A stretch of DNA of 64,000 nt from Blastococcus litoris (GCF_003075095.1 NZ_QCZF01000002.1:1-64000); one strand, 5' to 3'; counted from the first letter of the stretch, positions 8,379-17,771 are shown. Program-made: numbers and translations. The notes: generated by a model from the sequence alone, not told the origin.

Positions 8379-8912
8379 ATGACCGAGCTGAACACGGCGA
8401 CCGGCGGCGGCATGCTCTCCCGCGAGGAGATGGACGCCGCGCGCGAGCGGCTGCCCATCGTCTACGTAGACGTCGTCCCGGTGCGGGTCGACGACCACGG
8501 CACCGTGATCGCCGTCGGTCTGCTGCTGCGGGCCGGTGAGGACGGGCAGATCAAGCGCGCGCTGGTGTCCGGCCGGGTGCTGTACCACGAGCGGGTCCGC
8601 GCGGCGCTGCTGCGGCACATGGAGAAGGACCTCGGCCCGCTGGCGCTGCCACGGATCCCGGCCGCGCCGCAGCCGTTCACCGTCGCCGAGTACTTCCCGA
8701 CGCCGGGCGTGACGCCGTTCCACGACCCGCGTCAGCACGCGGTGTCGCTGGCCTACGTCGTACCGGTCGAGGGCGACTGCGCGCCGCAGCAGGACGCGCT
8801 GGAGCTGACCTGGTTCTCGCCGCTCGAGGCGCGCGACCCCGTGGTGCTCGGCGAGCTGATGAACGGTCAGGCGACCTTGCTGATGCAGGCGCTGGCCCAC
8901 CTCGGCGTCTGA
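8379..8912 (+). CDS. NUDIX-fold family protein (DUF4916), 177 aa
   Basis: The protein belongs to the actinobacterial DUF4916 group, described as NUDIX-fold but lacking a canonical Nudix box. Visible landmarks are L-P-I-V-Y-V-D-V-V-P-V-R near residue 30, a G-R-V-L-Y-H-E-R-V-R segment, P-F-T-V-A-E-Y-F-P near 103, and H-A-V-S-L-A-Y-V-V-P near 126. I see no G-x5-E-x7-R-E-x2-E-E motif, so hydrolase activity is doubtful. The gene stands alone between the DUF4407 gene and a convergent membrane-protein gene. Confidence 0.8.
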   Translation: MTELNTATGGGMLSREEMDAARERLPIVYVDVVPVRVDDHGTVIAVGLLLRAGEDGQIKRALVSGRVLYHERVRAALLRHMEKDLGPLALPRIPAAPQPFTVAEYFPTPGVTPFHDPRQHAVSLAYVVPVEGDCAPQQDALELTWFSPLEARDPVVLGELMNGQATLLMQALAHLGV

Positions 8913-8930
8913 CGACCGTCCCGGATCAGC

Positions 8931-9878
8931 TCAGTCGGCGAGCGTCGGCTTCCACTGCTCGAGCGTCTCCGACGCGAAGGGGTTCCACCAGATCATCTCG
9001 TAGGCGTCGGCGGCGCTGCTCGCCTGCGCGGTATCGGGGTCGAAGCCGCCGGTGTACGACGCGATCCAGTGCTCTTCTTCCTTCTCGGGGATCGTGGTCA
9101 GGAAGTAGTCGTCGCCGTGCTCGTCGATGAACGCCTGCATCGTCGAGAAGGCTTCCGCTTCGGCGATCTCGGGGTCCGTGACGACGTCGACTAGCAGATC
9201 GGCGGTGCCGTTCTGGCGCGCGAGGTCCTCGACGATCAGCCGGATCTGGTTCTTGTAGTCGTCCGTCGAGTAGTCGAACGGGGCGGTCAGCACCCAGTAC
9301 CGGGTGAGTCCGGCGTTGGTCACGTCCTCGTCGACCACGACGATCTCGTACTGCGGGCCCGCGTAGCTGTACGCCTCGGGCGCGGCCACCGCCGTCGGGG
9401 GCGCCACGAACGGCGTCTCACCCGCGGTGTCCGCGGCCGGCTGCTCGCTGGGGGCGGACTCGGTCGGGGCTGCGGCCGCCTGGGTGGATCCGCTGCCCAG
9501 CACGCCGGCCGTCACGACGGCGCCGACCAGGACGAGCACGACGAGGGCGCCCGCCGCCGCGAGGGCGAACTGCTGCGTCGTCGACGTCAGGCGGCCGAAG
9601 GCGGACCAGTGCGCGGCGACGAACGCCACGAACTGCTGCCAGGGGTTCTTGGGCTTCACCCGGCGGAAGGTCAGCTCCGTCCGCACCGTCCCCACGTCCC
9701 GGGTGTGCAGTTCCCAGCCGTCCCTCGCCCACTTCGCGATGGTCCGGGCCTCCAGGCCGCGGAGTGCGCGTGCGGTTGTGAACTCGTACTGCACGTCGTC
9801 GCCGGCGGTGGGCTGCGCGGAGCGGGAATCGATGTCGTCGGCCGTGAACACCGCGGGAGCGTAGGCACGGCATCGCAC
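8931..9878 (-). CDS. single-pass membrane protein of unknown function
   Basis: The N-terminal cytoplasmic part (about 100 residues) contains a compact Q-Y-E-F-T-T-A-R-A-L segment and W-A-R-D-G-W-E-L-H-T-R. These resemble small DUF4177-like folds. One transmembrane helix follows at about residues 105-130, then a Thr/Ala/Pro-rich linker (about 135-170) and an acidic extracytoplasmic domain rich in Tyr and Trp. The ATG at 9878 lacks a clear ribosome-binding site, and a GTG about ten codons in (V-F-T-A-D-D) is an alternative. I do not recognise the family of the outer domain. Confidence 0.7.
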   Translation of the reverse strand: MRCRAYAPAVFTADDIDSRSAQPTAGDDVQYEFTTARALRGLEARTIAKWARDGWELHTRDVGTVRTELTFRRVKPKNPWQQFVAFVAAHWSAFGRLTSTTQQFALAAAGALVVLVLVGAVVTAGVLGSGSTQAAAAPTESAPSEQPAADTAGETPFVAPPTAVAAPEAYSYAGPQYEIVVVDEDVTNAGLTRYWVLTAPFDYSTDDYKNQIRLIVEDLARQNGTADLLVDVVTDPEIAEAEAFSTMQAFIDEHGDDYFLTTIPEKEEEHWIASYTGGFDPDTAQASSAADAYEMIWWNPFASETLEQWKPTLAD

Positions 9879-10149
9879 CGTTCCGGGGACTTCGGGCGAG
9901 CGCCCCTACCTGTCGATGGGGAGCGCGGTGGACTCCGGTGACCGACAGTGGCGCCTCTTCCCCGGTCGCGGGAGGGCAGTGAACCGGTGGGTCTCCTGGG
10001 AGCCGCGCAAGTGCGGAACGTGAGATTGCCGGAAGTGGGACGGGTGGTAAAGGAGGGTTGCCCGGGTTCCGCGACACCGTGACCCCTACGGTCATCGAGG
10101 CTGAGACCGCGAGCCGGCGCGGGCCGCACACCCGCGCCGACCGCCGTCC

Positions 10150-10770
10150 TCAGGCCATCTCGGGGACGCGCAGGTGGTGGATGGCCAGCTCCATCTCGGC
10201 CATGTCGGTGACCTCCAGGCCCAGCTGCTGGGTGAACTGCTCGCGCATGCCACGGACCGAGTCGGCGGAGGCCTCCAGGGCGGCCCGGTCGTCGTAGGTG
10301 GCGGTCAGCACCCTCATCCCGGACTGCCGGTCGCCCATCATGCTGACGCTGCAGAAGCCCGCGATGTCGTCCAGGCGGGGGATGATGCCGGTGCGGAAGG
10401 TCTCGGTCATCTCGTCCATCCGGGCGCCGTCCCCGTGGGTCCAGGTGAGACGGCAGCACGCCCCCTCGGGCGCCTGGTGCGCCCGGTGCAGGACGAGGAT
10501 CTCCCACTCCTGGACGTCGAAGCCGCCGCCCATCACGTCCTTGGCACGGTCGCGCATGGGCATCACCGCGTCCCTGCTGGCGCTCATCGACTCCTCGGAG
10601 TCCCAGCTGGTGGTGACGATGCAGCGGCCGGAGCTGCGGTCGCAGAGCATGGACAGACCCATGCAGCCGGGCATGCTCTGCACCGCCGGCATGACCTCGT
10701 CGCGGATGTAGGCGATGCCGTCGTCGATCCGCTGCGGGTCGGCGTGGACGGTGGTGGATCGGGCGTACAT
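10150..10770 (-). CDS. ABM-like protein, paralogue 2
   Basis: This is a 206-residue tandem-repeat ABM-type barrel protein, homologous end to end to the product of 6030-6659. Shared blocks are A-R-S-T-T at the N-terminus, G-L-S-M-L-x-D-R, G-R-C-I/V-V-T-T-S-W-D, A-G-F-C-S-x-S and H-L-R-V-P-E at the C-terminus. An excellent GGAGG Shine-Dalgarno lies 5 nt before the ATG at 10770. Met-rich strands (C-M-G-L-S-M-L, V-S-M-M) distinguish it from paralogue 1. Function is unknown; the pair may be the product of local duplication. Confidence 0.78.
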   Translation of the reverse strand: MYARSTTVHADPQRIDDGIAYIRDEVMPAVQSMPGCMGLSMLCDRSSGRCIVTTSWDSEESMSASRDAVMPMRDRAKDVMGGGFDVQEWEILVLHRAHQAPEGACCRLTWTHGDGARMDEMTETFRTGIIPRLDDIAGFCSVSMMGDRQSGMRVLTATYDDRAALEASADSVRGMREQFTQQLGLEVTDMAEMELAIHHLRVPEMA

Positions 10771-10871
10771 GCCGCCCTCCTCTCGGATGGCGGGCGGCGC
10801 CCGGGCGGCGTCGCCGCGACCGCCATGCTGCTCCGCTGCCCAGCCGTGTCAACGGGCACGGGCGCGGCGGC

Positions 10872-12119
10872 TCAGGCGTCGACGAGCTCCCGCTCCGGCT
10901 CGGCCGGCTGCTCGGCCTTCGCCCGGTGGGCGAGCCCGGCGGCGACGACGAGCGCGGCCGCGAGGGCGGGCAGCGCCAGCGCGGTCTCCGCGCCGAACCG
11001 GTCGACGACGGCACCGGTGACGGCGGAGGCGACCGCCTGTCCGACGACGACGGCGGAGCCGAGAAGCGTCATGGTGGTCGCCGAACGGCCCGCCGGGCTG
11101 AGCGCAGCGGCGAGGCTGTAGAGCGCCACAAGCGTGGGCCCGATGCCGAGCCCGAGGACGGCGAGGGCGATCACGAGACCGGCCTCGGAGCGGGCCGTGG
11201 CGTAGCCGATCGCCGCGGCCAGCAGCAGCGAGCCGAAGACAAGCCAGCGCGCTCGTGCGGTGAACCGCTGGGGGAGGGCGGCCGAGCCGAGGGCCAGCGC
11301 CGCGGAGCCGATGCCCATGACGCCGTAGAGGAGGCCGGCGCGGTCGCCGTCGCCGGTGGCGGCGAGGAAGCCGGTGAGGCTGGTGAGGGTGGCGCCGAAG
11401 AAGATGCCGACGCCGAGGGTGCCGGCGACGACGGTCATCAGCGGCGCTCTGAGCAGCTCGCGGGCCGGGGCCTGCGCCGTGTGCTGCCCGTCGGTCCGGA
11501 GCTGGAGCCGGCCGGTCGGGTGGAGGGCGAAGGCGGTGACGAAGACGGCGGTGAGGACGGCGGCACCGGCGATGGCCACCCACGGGGCGATCGCGCTGGC
11601 CAGGATCCCGACGAGGAACGGGCCGACGATGAAGACCATCTCGTCGGCGGCGGACTCGTAGGCCATGGTGCCGGTGAGCAGCTTCTCCCGGCGGTTCGGA
11701 GCGACGTGCCGCGTGATGATCGCGACCAGCCGGGTGCGGGACAGCGGGGCGACCTGCGGGGCGCTGGCGCCGATGAGCACCGACAGAGCCAGGACGGCGA
11801 GGTCGGGGGCGCTGCTGCCGACGACGAGCACGAAGGCGCCGAGCAGCACGGCATTGAGCAGGCCGAGCGGGACCAGGACGCGGCGCTGGCCGAGCCGGTC
11901 GACGGCGGCGCCCAGCAGCGGGCCGGCGAGCGCGGTGCCGATGCCGGCGACGGCGGCGTTGAGCCCGCCGAGGGCCACGGAGTCGCGCTCGGCGACGACG
12001 AGGGTGAGCAGGCCGACGACCATCATCGCGAACGGCAGCCGCGCGATGAAGGCGATCGGGAAGTAGGCGGAGCCCGCGGAGCGGACGAGCGGGGACTCGG
12101 TGAGTCGGGGGAGCGTCAT
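10872..12119 (-). CDS. major facilitator superfamily transporter, 415 aa
   Basis: This is a 12-helix MFS permease of the plasma membrane, probably an exporter by general resemblance. Alternating hydrophobic helices span the length. The intracellular loop between helices 2 and 3 shows the MFS A-like motif G-A-A-V-D-R-L-G-Q-R-R, with a pseudo-repeat G-A-V-V-D-R-F-G-A near residue 370. A central hydrophilic loop (H-P-T-G-R-L-Q-L to A-P-A-R-E-L-L-R, about 195-225) separates the two six-helix halves. The substrate cannot be predicted, and no regulator is adjacent. Confidence 0.88.
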   Translation of the reverse strand: MTLPRLTESPLVRSAGSAYFPIAFIARLPFAMMVVGLLTLVVAERDSVALGGLNAAVAGIGTALAGPLLGAAVDRLGQRRVLVPLGLLNAVLLGAFVLVVGSSAPDLAVLALSVLIGASAPQVAPLSRTRLVAIITRHVAPNRREKLLTGTMAYESAADEMVFIVGPFLVGILASAIAPWVAIAGAAVLTAVFVTAFALHPTGRLQLRTDGQHTAQAPARELLRAPLMTVVAGTLGVGIFFGATLTSLTGFLAATGDGDRAGLLYGVMGIGSAALALGSAALPQRFTARARWLVFGSLLLAAAIGYATARSEAGLVIALAVLGLGIGPTLVALYSLAAALSPAGRSATTMTLLGSAVVVGQAVASAVTGAVVDRFGAETALALPALAAALVVAAGLAHRAKAEQPAEPERELVDA

Positions 12120-12311
12120 GACCTCGGTGCTTCTGCGGATCCGGCGTGCCGCCTTGATCCGCCGGCGAGGCCGACAGCAGGTAGTTACACGTTCTGAACG
12201 CCGACGAGTCTACTGCGACGGTGGGTGTCACCCCGGTCGGACGTCCGTGATGCCGTGCCCGTCGTGCAGGCGACTGCTCGGCAAGCCGCCTGACGGAGGT
12301 CGGTGTCGGCG

Positions 12312-13217
12312 TCAGGTGAGCTGCTCGTGCCGGAAGCTCTCGCCGTGCGGGTAGATGAGCTCGACCTCGAAGCTGTCCGCGGCGACGTGCTCGAGGAAGC
12401 CGCGCGCGGTCCCGGTGGGTGCCTTCGGGAGCAGGACCGCGATGGACTCGACGGTGGCCCGGTCGTCGAGGGCGGAGGTGTTCGCTGCGTACCGGTAGGC
12501 GGCTGCCTGAGCCCACGCGTGCGCGACGGTCACGACGTCCGCAGCGGCCTTCGCCTCCACGATGCGCCGGACCGTCGGCTCGTAGACGTCGACCCGCAGG
12601 TCGCCGATCGGGTATTCGGGGACGTAGCGGTGCGGGAGGGTGGCGACGTACGCGGCGACGAGGTCTCTTTCGAGCTGTCGGCGCGCGGGTGAGTCCTTCG
12701 GCTGGACGGCAACGGCGTCGGCACGCTGGGCGAAGCGGCCGGCTCGGTCGAAGCGTGACGGCAGATCCGTCCGCTGCCAGTAGACCCGGCTGCTCTTGAG
12801 TTCGTGACCCTTCAGCAGGGTGTGCATGGCCTCGTAGACGTCGCAGTGCCGGTAATTGCCCTCGAGCTCGTCGAAGGCCTCCCAGATGGACCGGCTGCCG
12901 CCCGGTCGGTCGTTGCGGGTGCAGGGCCACGGCAGGGACAGGATCGCGGCGGCGACCTCGGGCAGGGGTGCGGGTGGTGCGTCGCCGGGCCGGGGGCGGC
13001 GGATGCCCTCGCGGGCGTAGAAGATGGCGTCGGTGCGCTCGAGGTCGAGCACGGCGCGAGTGACCGCCACGGTGGCCTCGTCGGCGTAGCCGCCCGCCTT
13101 GAGATGGTCGATGACCTCGTTCCACTGCAGCGGATCGTCCCCCAGGTGCCGCTCGATGTAGCGGGTCGCGACGGCGGTGATGTGGTCGAGGTTCTGCGAG
13201 GCGGAGGCGGTGCTCAT
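12312..13217 (-). CDS. unknown protein with PD-(D/E)XK-like motif, 301 aa
   Basis: I do not recognise the family. In the C-terminal half a R-V-D-V-Y strand is followed eleven residues later by I-V-E-A-K and then by A-W-A-Q-A-A-A-Y-R-Y. This is the D...E-x-K...Q-x-x-x-Y layout of PD-(D/E)XK nucleases and their inactive relatives, and it is a hypothesis from motif spacing only. The N-terminal half (M-S-T-A-S-A-S-Q-N-L-D-H-I) is helical. The start at 13217 is fixed by a leaderless-type TAGCGT 8 nt upstream, and a longer upstream frame has no support. The gene is divergent from the Cas4/RecB-like nuclease-helicase at 13600. Confidence 0.7.
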   Translation of the reverse strand: MSTASASQNLDHITAVATRYIERHLGDDPLQWNEVIDHLKAGGYADEATVAVTRAVLDLERTDAIFYAREGIRRPRPGDAPPAPLPEVAAAILSLPWPCTRNDRPGGSRSIWEAFDELEGNYRHCDVYEAMHTLLKGHELKSSRVYWQRTDLPSRFDRAGRFAQRADAVAVQPKDSPARRQLERDLVAAYVATLPHRYVPEYPIGDLRVDVYEPTVRRIVEAKAAADVVTVAHAWAQAAAYRYAANTSALDDRATVESIAVLLPKAPTGTARGFLEHVAADSFEVELIYPHGESFRHEQLT

Positions 13218-13599
13218 GACCACGGACGCTAGTGGCCTGGACCGCCGGGCCAGTCGAATGTCCGGGCCCGCGCCGGGTCTGCACGGACCGGAACGGTGGT
13301 GCCGGGCCACGCTCGAGCTACCGCGTCGCGGAAATGTGGCCGCGCTGCGGGTCGTCGCCCCCCGCCGTCGACGACTGCGAGACACCGTCCCGTCGCGGAC
13401 CCCCCAGCCGGGCGCCGGTTGGCCCGGGGTCCGGTTCGAGAGGACGGGCAGCTGATTCACTGCCCGGACGGGTGATGCTGTGGCCGCTGCACCCGTGACG
13501 GCGGCTGTCGTGTCAGTGGTCTCCGTTACGCCTGGCGCCAGGCAGGGTGGTGGTCCAGAGACGTCCCCCGGGACGACGGCGATCGGGAAGGCGCGGGCG
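13218..13599. other. 382-nt divergent intergenic region
   Basis: This is the region between the divergent starts at 13217 and 13600. Apart from the TAGCGT hexamer at 13226-13231 and a purine-rich GGGAAGG ribosome-binding site at about 13586-13592, I see no gene. Frames here lack coding character on both strands, and no strong hairpin was noticed. Confidence 0.6.
13226..13231 (-). promoter_or_regulatory. leaderless-type -10 element TAGCGT
   Basis: The minus-strand hexamer TAGCGT ends 8 nt before the ATG at 13217, with no Shine-Dalgarno between. It decides the start of the 301-residue protein. Confidence 0.5.
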
Positions 13600-16500
13600 A
13601 TGCAGCGACTCGACGGGCGGCTGGTGCTGAGCCCGACCGACCTGACCGCCCACCAGGAGTGCCGGCACCTGACCCGGCTCGACCTCGGCGTGGCCGCGGG
13701 GGAGTGGGCGGCACCCGACGTCGAGACGACGGAGGAGCTGCGGTTCGTCTTCGACCGCGGCATGGCGCACGAGAGGAAGTACCTGGACTCGCTGAAGGCC
13801 GAGGGCCGGACGGTCGCGGAGATCGCGACGGTCTTCGACGCGGAGGTACGACGTCGAGCCGAGGTGGAGACGGTCGAGGCGATGCGCCGCGGATTCGACG
13901 TCGTCTATCAGGGGACGTTCTTCGACGGCGCGTGGGGCGGGCAGGCCGACTTCCTGCTCCGCGTTGATCGGCCGTCCCCGGCCTTCGGCGACTGGTCGTA
14001 CGAGATCGCCGACACCAAGCTGGCGCGGAAGCTGAAGGTCGCCGCGCTGCTCCAGATGGCCACCTACGCCGAGCGGCTCAGCGTGCTGCAGGGCGTGGCG
14101 CCGGAGCGGATCCACGTCGTCACCGGCGACGGCGAGTCGCGGCCGTGGCGGCTGATCGACGTCGCTGCCTACGCCCGCCGGGCACGGGCCAGGCTGGAGA
14201 CCTTCGTCGACGCGCCGCCGACGACAGGTCCCTCGCCGACCGGCTACTGCGAGCAGTGCCGCTGGGCCGACCGCTGCAACGGTGAACTGCGGCAGGCCGA
14301 CGACCTCGGCCTGGTCGCCGGCATGCGCGGCGACCACCGCGACCTGCTGCGGGCGGCGGGCATCCCGACGCTGGAGGCGCTGGCGACGGCGTCGCCCGAG
14401 CAGCTGAAGGCGTCGGGCATCGGTGCCGACGCGCGCACCCGGCTGCAGCAGCAGGCGGCCGAGCAGCTTCGCGAGCGGAGGACGGGGGAGTCGTCGCGGA
14501 CGCTGCTCGTCCCGGTCGCCGGCCTGGGGCTCCTCCGGCTGCCGCCGCCTTCGCCGGGCGACCTCTACCTCGACTTCGAGGGCGACCCATGGTTCGAGGA
14601 CGGCGCGGGCATCGAGTACCTCGCCGGGCTGGGCGACCGGTCGGGCGGGTTCACGCCGCTGTGGGCGCACGACCGGCCGGCGGAGAAGCGGATGGTCGCC
14701 GACCTCATCGACCGGATCGTCGCCGCCGCGCAGGCCGACTCGGCGATGCACGTCTACCACTACGCGCCTTACGAGGTGACGGCGCTCAAGAAGCTGACCG
14801 GCGGCTACGGCGTCCGCGAGGCGGAGCTCGACCAGCTGCTGCGCGAGGAGCGTTTCGTCGACCTCTATCCCGTCGTCCGACAGTCGATGCGGATCAGCAA
14901 GGAGTCGTACTCGATCAAGAAGGTCGAGGCGTTCTACGGCCGGTCGCACGAGGGCGAGGTGGCCAGCGGGCTCGGCAGCGTGCTCGTCTACGAGCGGTGG
15001 CTGGCCGACGGCGACGCCGCGAAGCTGGCCGCGATCGAGTCGTACAACAAGGAGGACGTCGACTCGACCCGCGAGCTGCACGACTGGCTGGAGCAGCAGC
15101 GCGCCGAGCTGGAGGCGCTGCACGGCTCGTTGCCGCGACCGGTGGTCGAGCTGAAGGCGCCGGACGCGAAGGTCACGGCGGCTCAGGCGGTCGAGCAGGA
15201 GCTGACCGACCGGCTGCACGAGGCTGGGCACGAGCTGCTGGGCGACCTGGTCGGCTGGCACCGCCGCGAGGACCGGCCGGCCTGGTGGGAGGTCTACCGC
15301 CTGCAGGACCTCGACGCCGAGGAGCTCGTGGGCGACGGGACGGCGCTGGGCGGGCTGACGTTCGAGCGGTACCTGGGGCCGGAGAAGCGGAGCCACCTGT
15401 ACGAGTACTCGTTCCCGGTGCAGGACACGAAGGTGTCGGCCGGTGAGGACGCGTTCGACGTGGACACCGCCAAGCGGGCCGGCACGGTGCGGGAGCTCGA
15501 CATCGCGACATGTCGACTCGTCCTCAAGACGACAGCCGCCGAGCCGCCGCGGCTGCGCGGTCTGGGGCCGGCCGGCCCGCTGACCACCACGAGCCTTCGC
15601 GAGGCGATCCAGGCGACGGGCGAGGACGTGCTGGCCGACCGCGACTGTCTGGGCCAGGCGCTGGTCGAGCGCCGCGTCCCCCCTGGAACGCCGCTGCGCG
15701 AGGGCGAGACGACGACCGACGCGATCGTGCGGCTCGGTCTGGCGCTGGACGGCGAGGTGCTGGCGATCCAGGGCTCGCCGGGGAGCGGCAAGACGACCGC
15801 GGCGGCCGAGCTGATCCGGCAGCTGCTGGACGCCGGGAAGAAGGTGGGCGTCACTGCCACCTCGCACGCGGTCATCGGCAACCTGCTGAAGGCGGTCGGC
15901 CAGCCGGCGCTGCAGAAGTGTGACGAAAGCCAGCACTGCGGTTCCGACGACGTGGCGTGGTCGTCGGACAACGAGTTCGTCGCCGACCGGCTTCTGGCTG
16001 GCGACGTGAGCCTGGTCGGTGGGACGGCATGGTTCTGGACGCGGGCGGACGTGGCCGAGGCCCTCGACGCGCTGGTGGTCGACGAGGCCGGCCAGTTCTC
16101 GCTGGCCAACGCCGTGGCGGTTGCCCGGTGTGCTCGGTCGCTCGTGCTGCTGGGGGATCCGCAGCAGCTGGCCCAGCCGAGCCAGGCGGTGCACCCGGGG
16201 GAGTCGGGAGCGTCGGCGCTGGAGCACCTGCTCGACGGTCACGCCACCATCCCGCCGGAGCGCGGAGTGTTCCTCGACCGCTCGTACCGGATGCACCCGG
16301 ACATCCGCCGGTTCGTCTCCCACCTGGCGTACGAGGGCCGGCTCGAGTCGGCGGACGGTCGCGAGGGGGTGGCGGTGCTGGGGGAGGGGCCGCTGGCGGG
16401 GAGCGGGCTGCGGGTGCTGCCGGTCGACCACGTGATGACGTGCGCGGACAAGAGCCAGCAGGAGGCCGACGTCGTCGCGCGGCTCTGGGGGTCGGTGCAG

Positions 16501-16893
16501 GGCTCCACGTGGCGCAACTACCTCGGCGAGGAGGCGCGGATCGGGCCGGAGCAGGTGCTGGTCGTCGCGCCGTACAACGCCCAGGTAGCGCTGATCAAGG
16601 CGTCGCTGCCCGCCGGCGCCCGGGTCGGCACCGTGGACAAGTTCCAGGGCCAGGAGGCGCCGGTGGTCATCTACTCGATGACAAGCACCAGCGCCGACGA
16701 CGCTCCGCGGGGCGTCGGGTTCCTCTACGACCTGAACCGGCTGAACGTGGCGGTGTCGCGGGCGCAGGCGCTGGCGTGCGTGGTGCTGAGCCCACTGCTG
16801 CTCGACGCTCCGGTGCGGACGCCGGACCAGCTGCGCAAGGTGAACGCGCTGTGCCGGCTGGTGGAGTCGGCGGCGGTGGGCTCGGAGGCCTGA
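13600..16893 (+). CDS. TM0106-type RecB/Cas4-like nuclease fused to SF1 helicase, 1097 aa
   Basis: The N-terminal nuclease domain has one early Cys (Q-E-C-R-H-L, about residue 21) and three later Cys in C-x2-C-x5-C (about 217-225), the Fe-S staple of Cas4/AddB-type nucleases. Between them lie G-Q-A-D-F-L-L, A-D-T-K and Q-M-A-T-Y, matching the GxxD, E/D-x-K and QxxxY motifs. A middle RNase H-like segment starts D-F-E-G-D-P-W (about 326). The helicase has Walker A G-S-P-G-S-G-K-T-T near 726, V-D-E-A-G-Q near 827, G-D-P-Q-Q-L, and a Upf1-like end with V-D-K-F-Q-G-Q-E and N-V-A-V-S-R-A. It probably acts in DNA repair or recombination. The ATG at 13600 has a GGGAAGG ribosome-binding site. Confidence 0.88.
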   Translation: MQRLDGRLVLSPTDLTAHQECRHLTRLDLGVAAGEWAAPDVETTEELRFVFDRGMAHERKYLDSLKAEGRTVAEIATVFDAEVRRRAEVETVEAMRRGFDVVYQGTFFDGAWGGQADFLLRVDRPSPAFGDWSYEIADTKLARKLKVAALLQMATYAERLSVLQGVAPERIHVVTGDGESRPWRLIDVAAYARRARARLETFVDAPPTTGPSPTGYCEQCRWADRCNGELRQADDLGLVAGMRGDHRDLLRAAGIPTLEALATASPEQLKASGIGADARTRLQQQAAEQLRERRTGESSRTLLVPVAGLGLLRLPPPSPGDLYLDFEGDPWFEDGAGIEYLAGLGDRSGGFTPLWAHDRPAEKRMVADLIDRIVAAAQADSAMHVYHYAPYEVTALKKLTGGYGVREAELDQLLREERFVDLYPVVRQSMRISKESYSIKKVEAFYGRSHEGEVASGLGSVLVYERWLADGDAAKLAAIESYNKEDVDSTRELHDWLEQQRAELEALHGSLPRPVVELKAPDAKVTAAQAVEQELTDRLHEAGHELLGDLVGWHRREDRPAWWEVYRLQDLDAEELVGDGTALGGLTFERYLGPEKRSHLYEYSFPVQDTKVSAGEDAFDVDTAKRAGTVRELDIATCRLVLKTTAAEPPRLRGLGPAGPLTTTSLREAIQATGEDVLADRDCLGQALVERRVPPGTPLREGETTTDAIVRLGLALDGEVLAIQGSPGSGKTTAAAELIRQLLDAGKKVGVTATSHAVIGNLLKAVGQPALQKCDESQHCGSDDVAWSSDNEFVADRLLAGDVSLVGGTAWFWTRADVAEALDALVVDEAGQFSLANAVAVARCARSLVLLGDPQQLAQPSQAVHPGESGASALEHLLDGHATIPPERGVFLDRSYRMHPDIRRFVSHLAYEGRLESADGREGVAVLGEGPLAGSGLRVLPVDHVMTCADKSQQEADVVARLWGSVQGSTWRNYLGEEARIGPEQVLVVAPYNAQVALIKASLPAGARVGTVDKFQGQEAPVVIYSMTSTSADDAPRGVGFLYDLNRLNVAVSRAQALACVVLSPLLLDAPVRTPDQLRKVNALCRLVESAAVGSEA

Positions 16894-16988
16894 CCGAGTG
16901 GGCGGGGCGGTGCGGGCGCGTGGTCTGATGCCTGTCAGAGAGGTGGTGCCGGCGTCGGGGCCGGCCCGCTCGGCAGGAAGGTGGGCTC

Positions 16989-17735
16989 GTGGCCGGATCC
17001 GGTGAAGTGCTGCTCGAGGTGGACGGCGGCGTCGCGATCGTGACGCTGAACGCCCCGGACCGGCGCAACGCGCTGACGCCGGCGATGGCCGACGAGCTGA
17101 TCGCGACGTTCGACGAGGTGGATGCCAAGCCGGAGGTCGGCGCCCTGGTGATCCGCGCGGTCGGGAAGTCGTTCTGCGCAGGCGGCGACATCGCGACCCT
17201 GACCTCGGCCGGCAAGGATCCGGCCGCGCCCGACGCCTTCGACGGCATGGGCAAGATCTACGACTCCTTCTACCGGCTCGGCCAGGTGAAGGTGCCGACG
17301 GTGGCGGCTGTGCGCGGCTCCGCGGTGGGCGCCGGCATGAACATGCTGCTGGCCGCGGACCTGCGGATCGTGGCAAAGGACGCCCGTCTGCTGGCCGGCT
17401 TCCTCAAGCGCGGGATGCACCCGGGCGGCGGCCACTTCGTGATCCTGTCCCGGCTGATCGGCCGCGAGGCGGCGGCAGCGATGGCGCTGTTCGGCGAGGA
17501 GATCAACGGCGACAAGGCCGTCGAGCTCGGGCTGGCGTGGCAGTCGCTGGACGACGCCGCGGTCGAGGACCGAGCGGTCGAGCTGGCCCAGCGGGTGGCG
17601 GCGGATCCGGAGCTGGCTCGCGTAGCCGTGGGCAACTTCCGCAAGGAGGTCGTCAACGGCGCCGTGGCTTGGGATGTGGCCATGCACTCCGAGCGCCCCG
17701 CCCAGATGTGGTCGATGCGCCGCTCGGCCCAGTAG
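16989..17735 (+). CDS. enoyl-CoA hydratase/isomerase family protein, 248 aa
   Basis: Crotonase-fold enzymes act on acyl-CoA thioesters, commonly adding water to 2-enoyl-CoA in beta-oxidation. The oxyanion-hole motifs are clear: S-F-C-A-G-G-D-I at about residues 59-66 and R-G-S-A-V-G-A-G-M-N at about 107-116. The usual catalytic Glu pair is not obvious: K-R-G-M-H-P-G-G-G-H replaces the common G-x-x-P-x-x-G context, so the exact reaction is uncertain. The start is GTG with GGAAGG 8 nt before it. The last 30 codons recur as a decayed copy 1828 nt downstream (19468-19557). Confidence 0.88.
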   Translation: MAGSGEVLLEVDGGVAIVTLNAPDRRNALTPAMADELIATFDEVDAKPEVGALVIRAVGKSFCAGGDIATLTSAGKDPAAPDAFDGMGKIYDSFYRLGQVKVPTVAAVRGSAVGAGMNMLLAADLRIVAKDARLLAGFLKRGMHPGGGHFVILSRLIGREAAAAMALFGEEINGDKAVELGLAWQSLDDAAVEDRAVELAQRVAADPELARVAVGNFRKEVVNGAVAWDVAMHSERPAQMWSMRRSAQ

Positions 17736-17759
17736 GCGAAGCGCGCTGGGCGCTGCCCC

Positions 17760-17765
17760 TAGGGT
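17760..17765 (+). promoter_or_regulatory. leaderless-type -10 element TAGGGT
   Basis: TAGGGT ends exactly 6 nt before the ATG at 17772, and no Shine-Dalgarno is present. The mRNA is predicted to start at or next to the A of the start codon. Confidence 0.55.
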
Positions 17766-17771
17766 GCACTC

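Noticed and set aside
13513-17376. Very long minus-strand open frame (1287 codons) opposite the nuclease-helicase and echA genes
   Set aside because: It is the antisense shadow of GC3-biased plus-strand genes. The product is Arg/Leu/Gln-rich without any domain, while the plus strand carries clear motifs.
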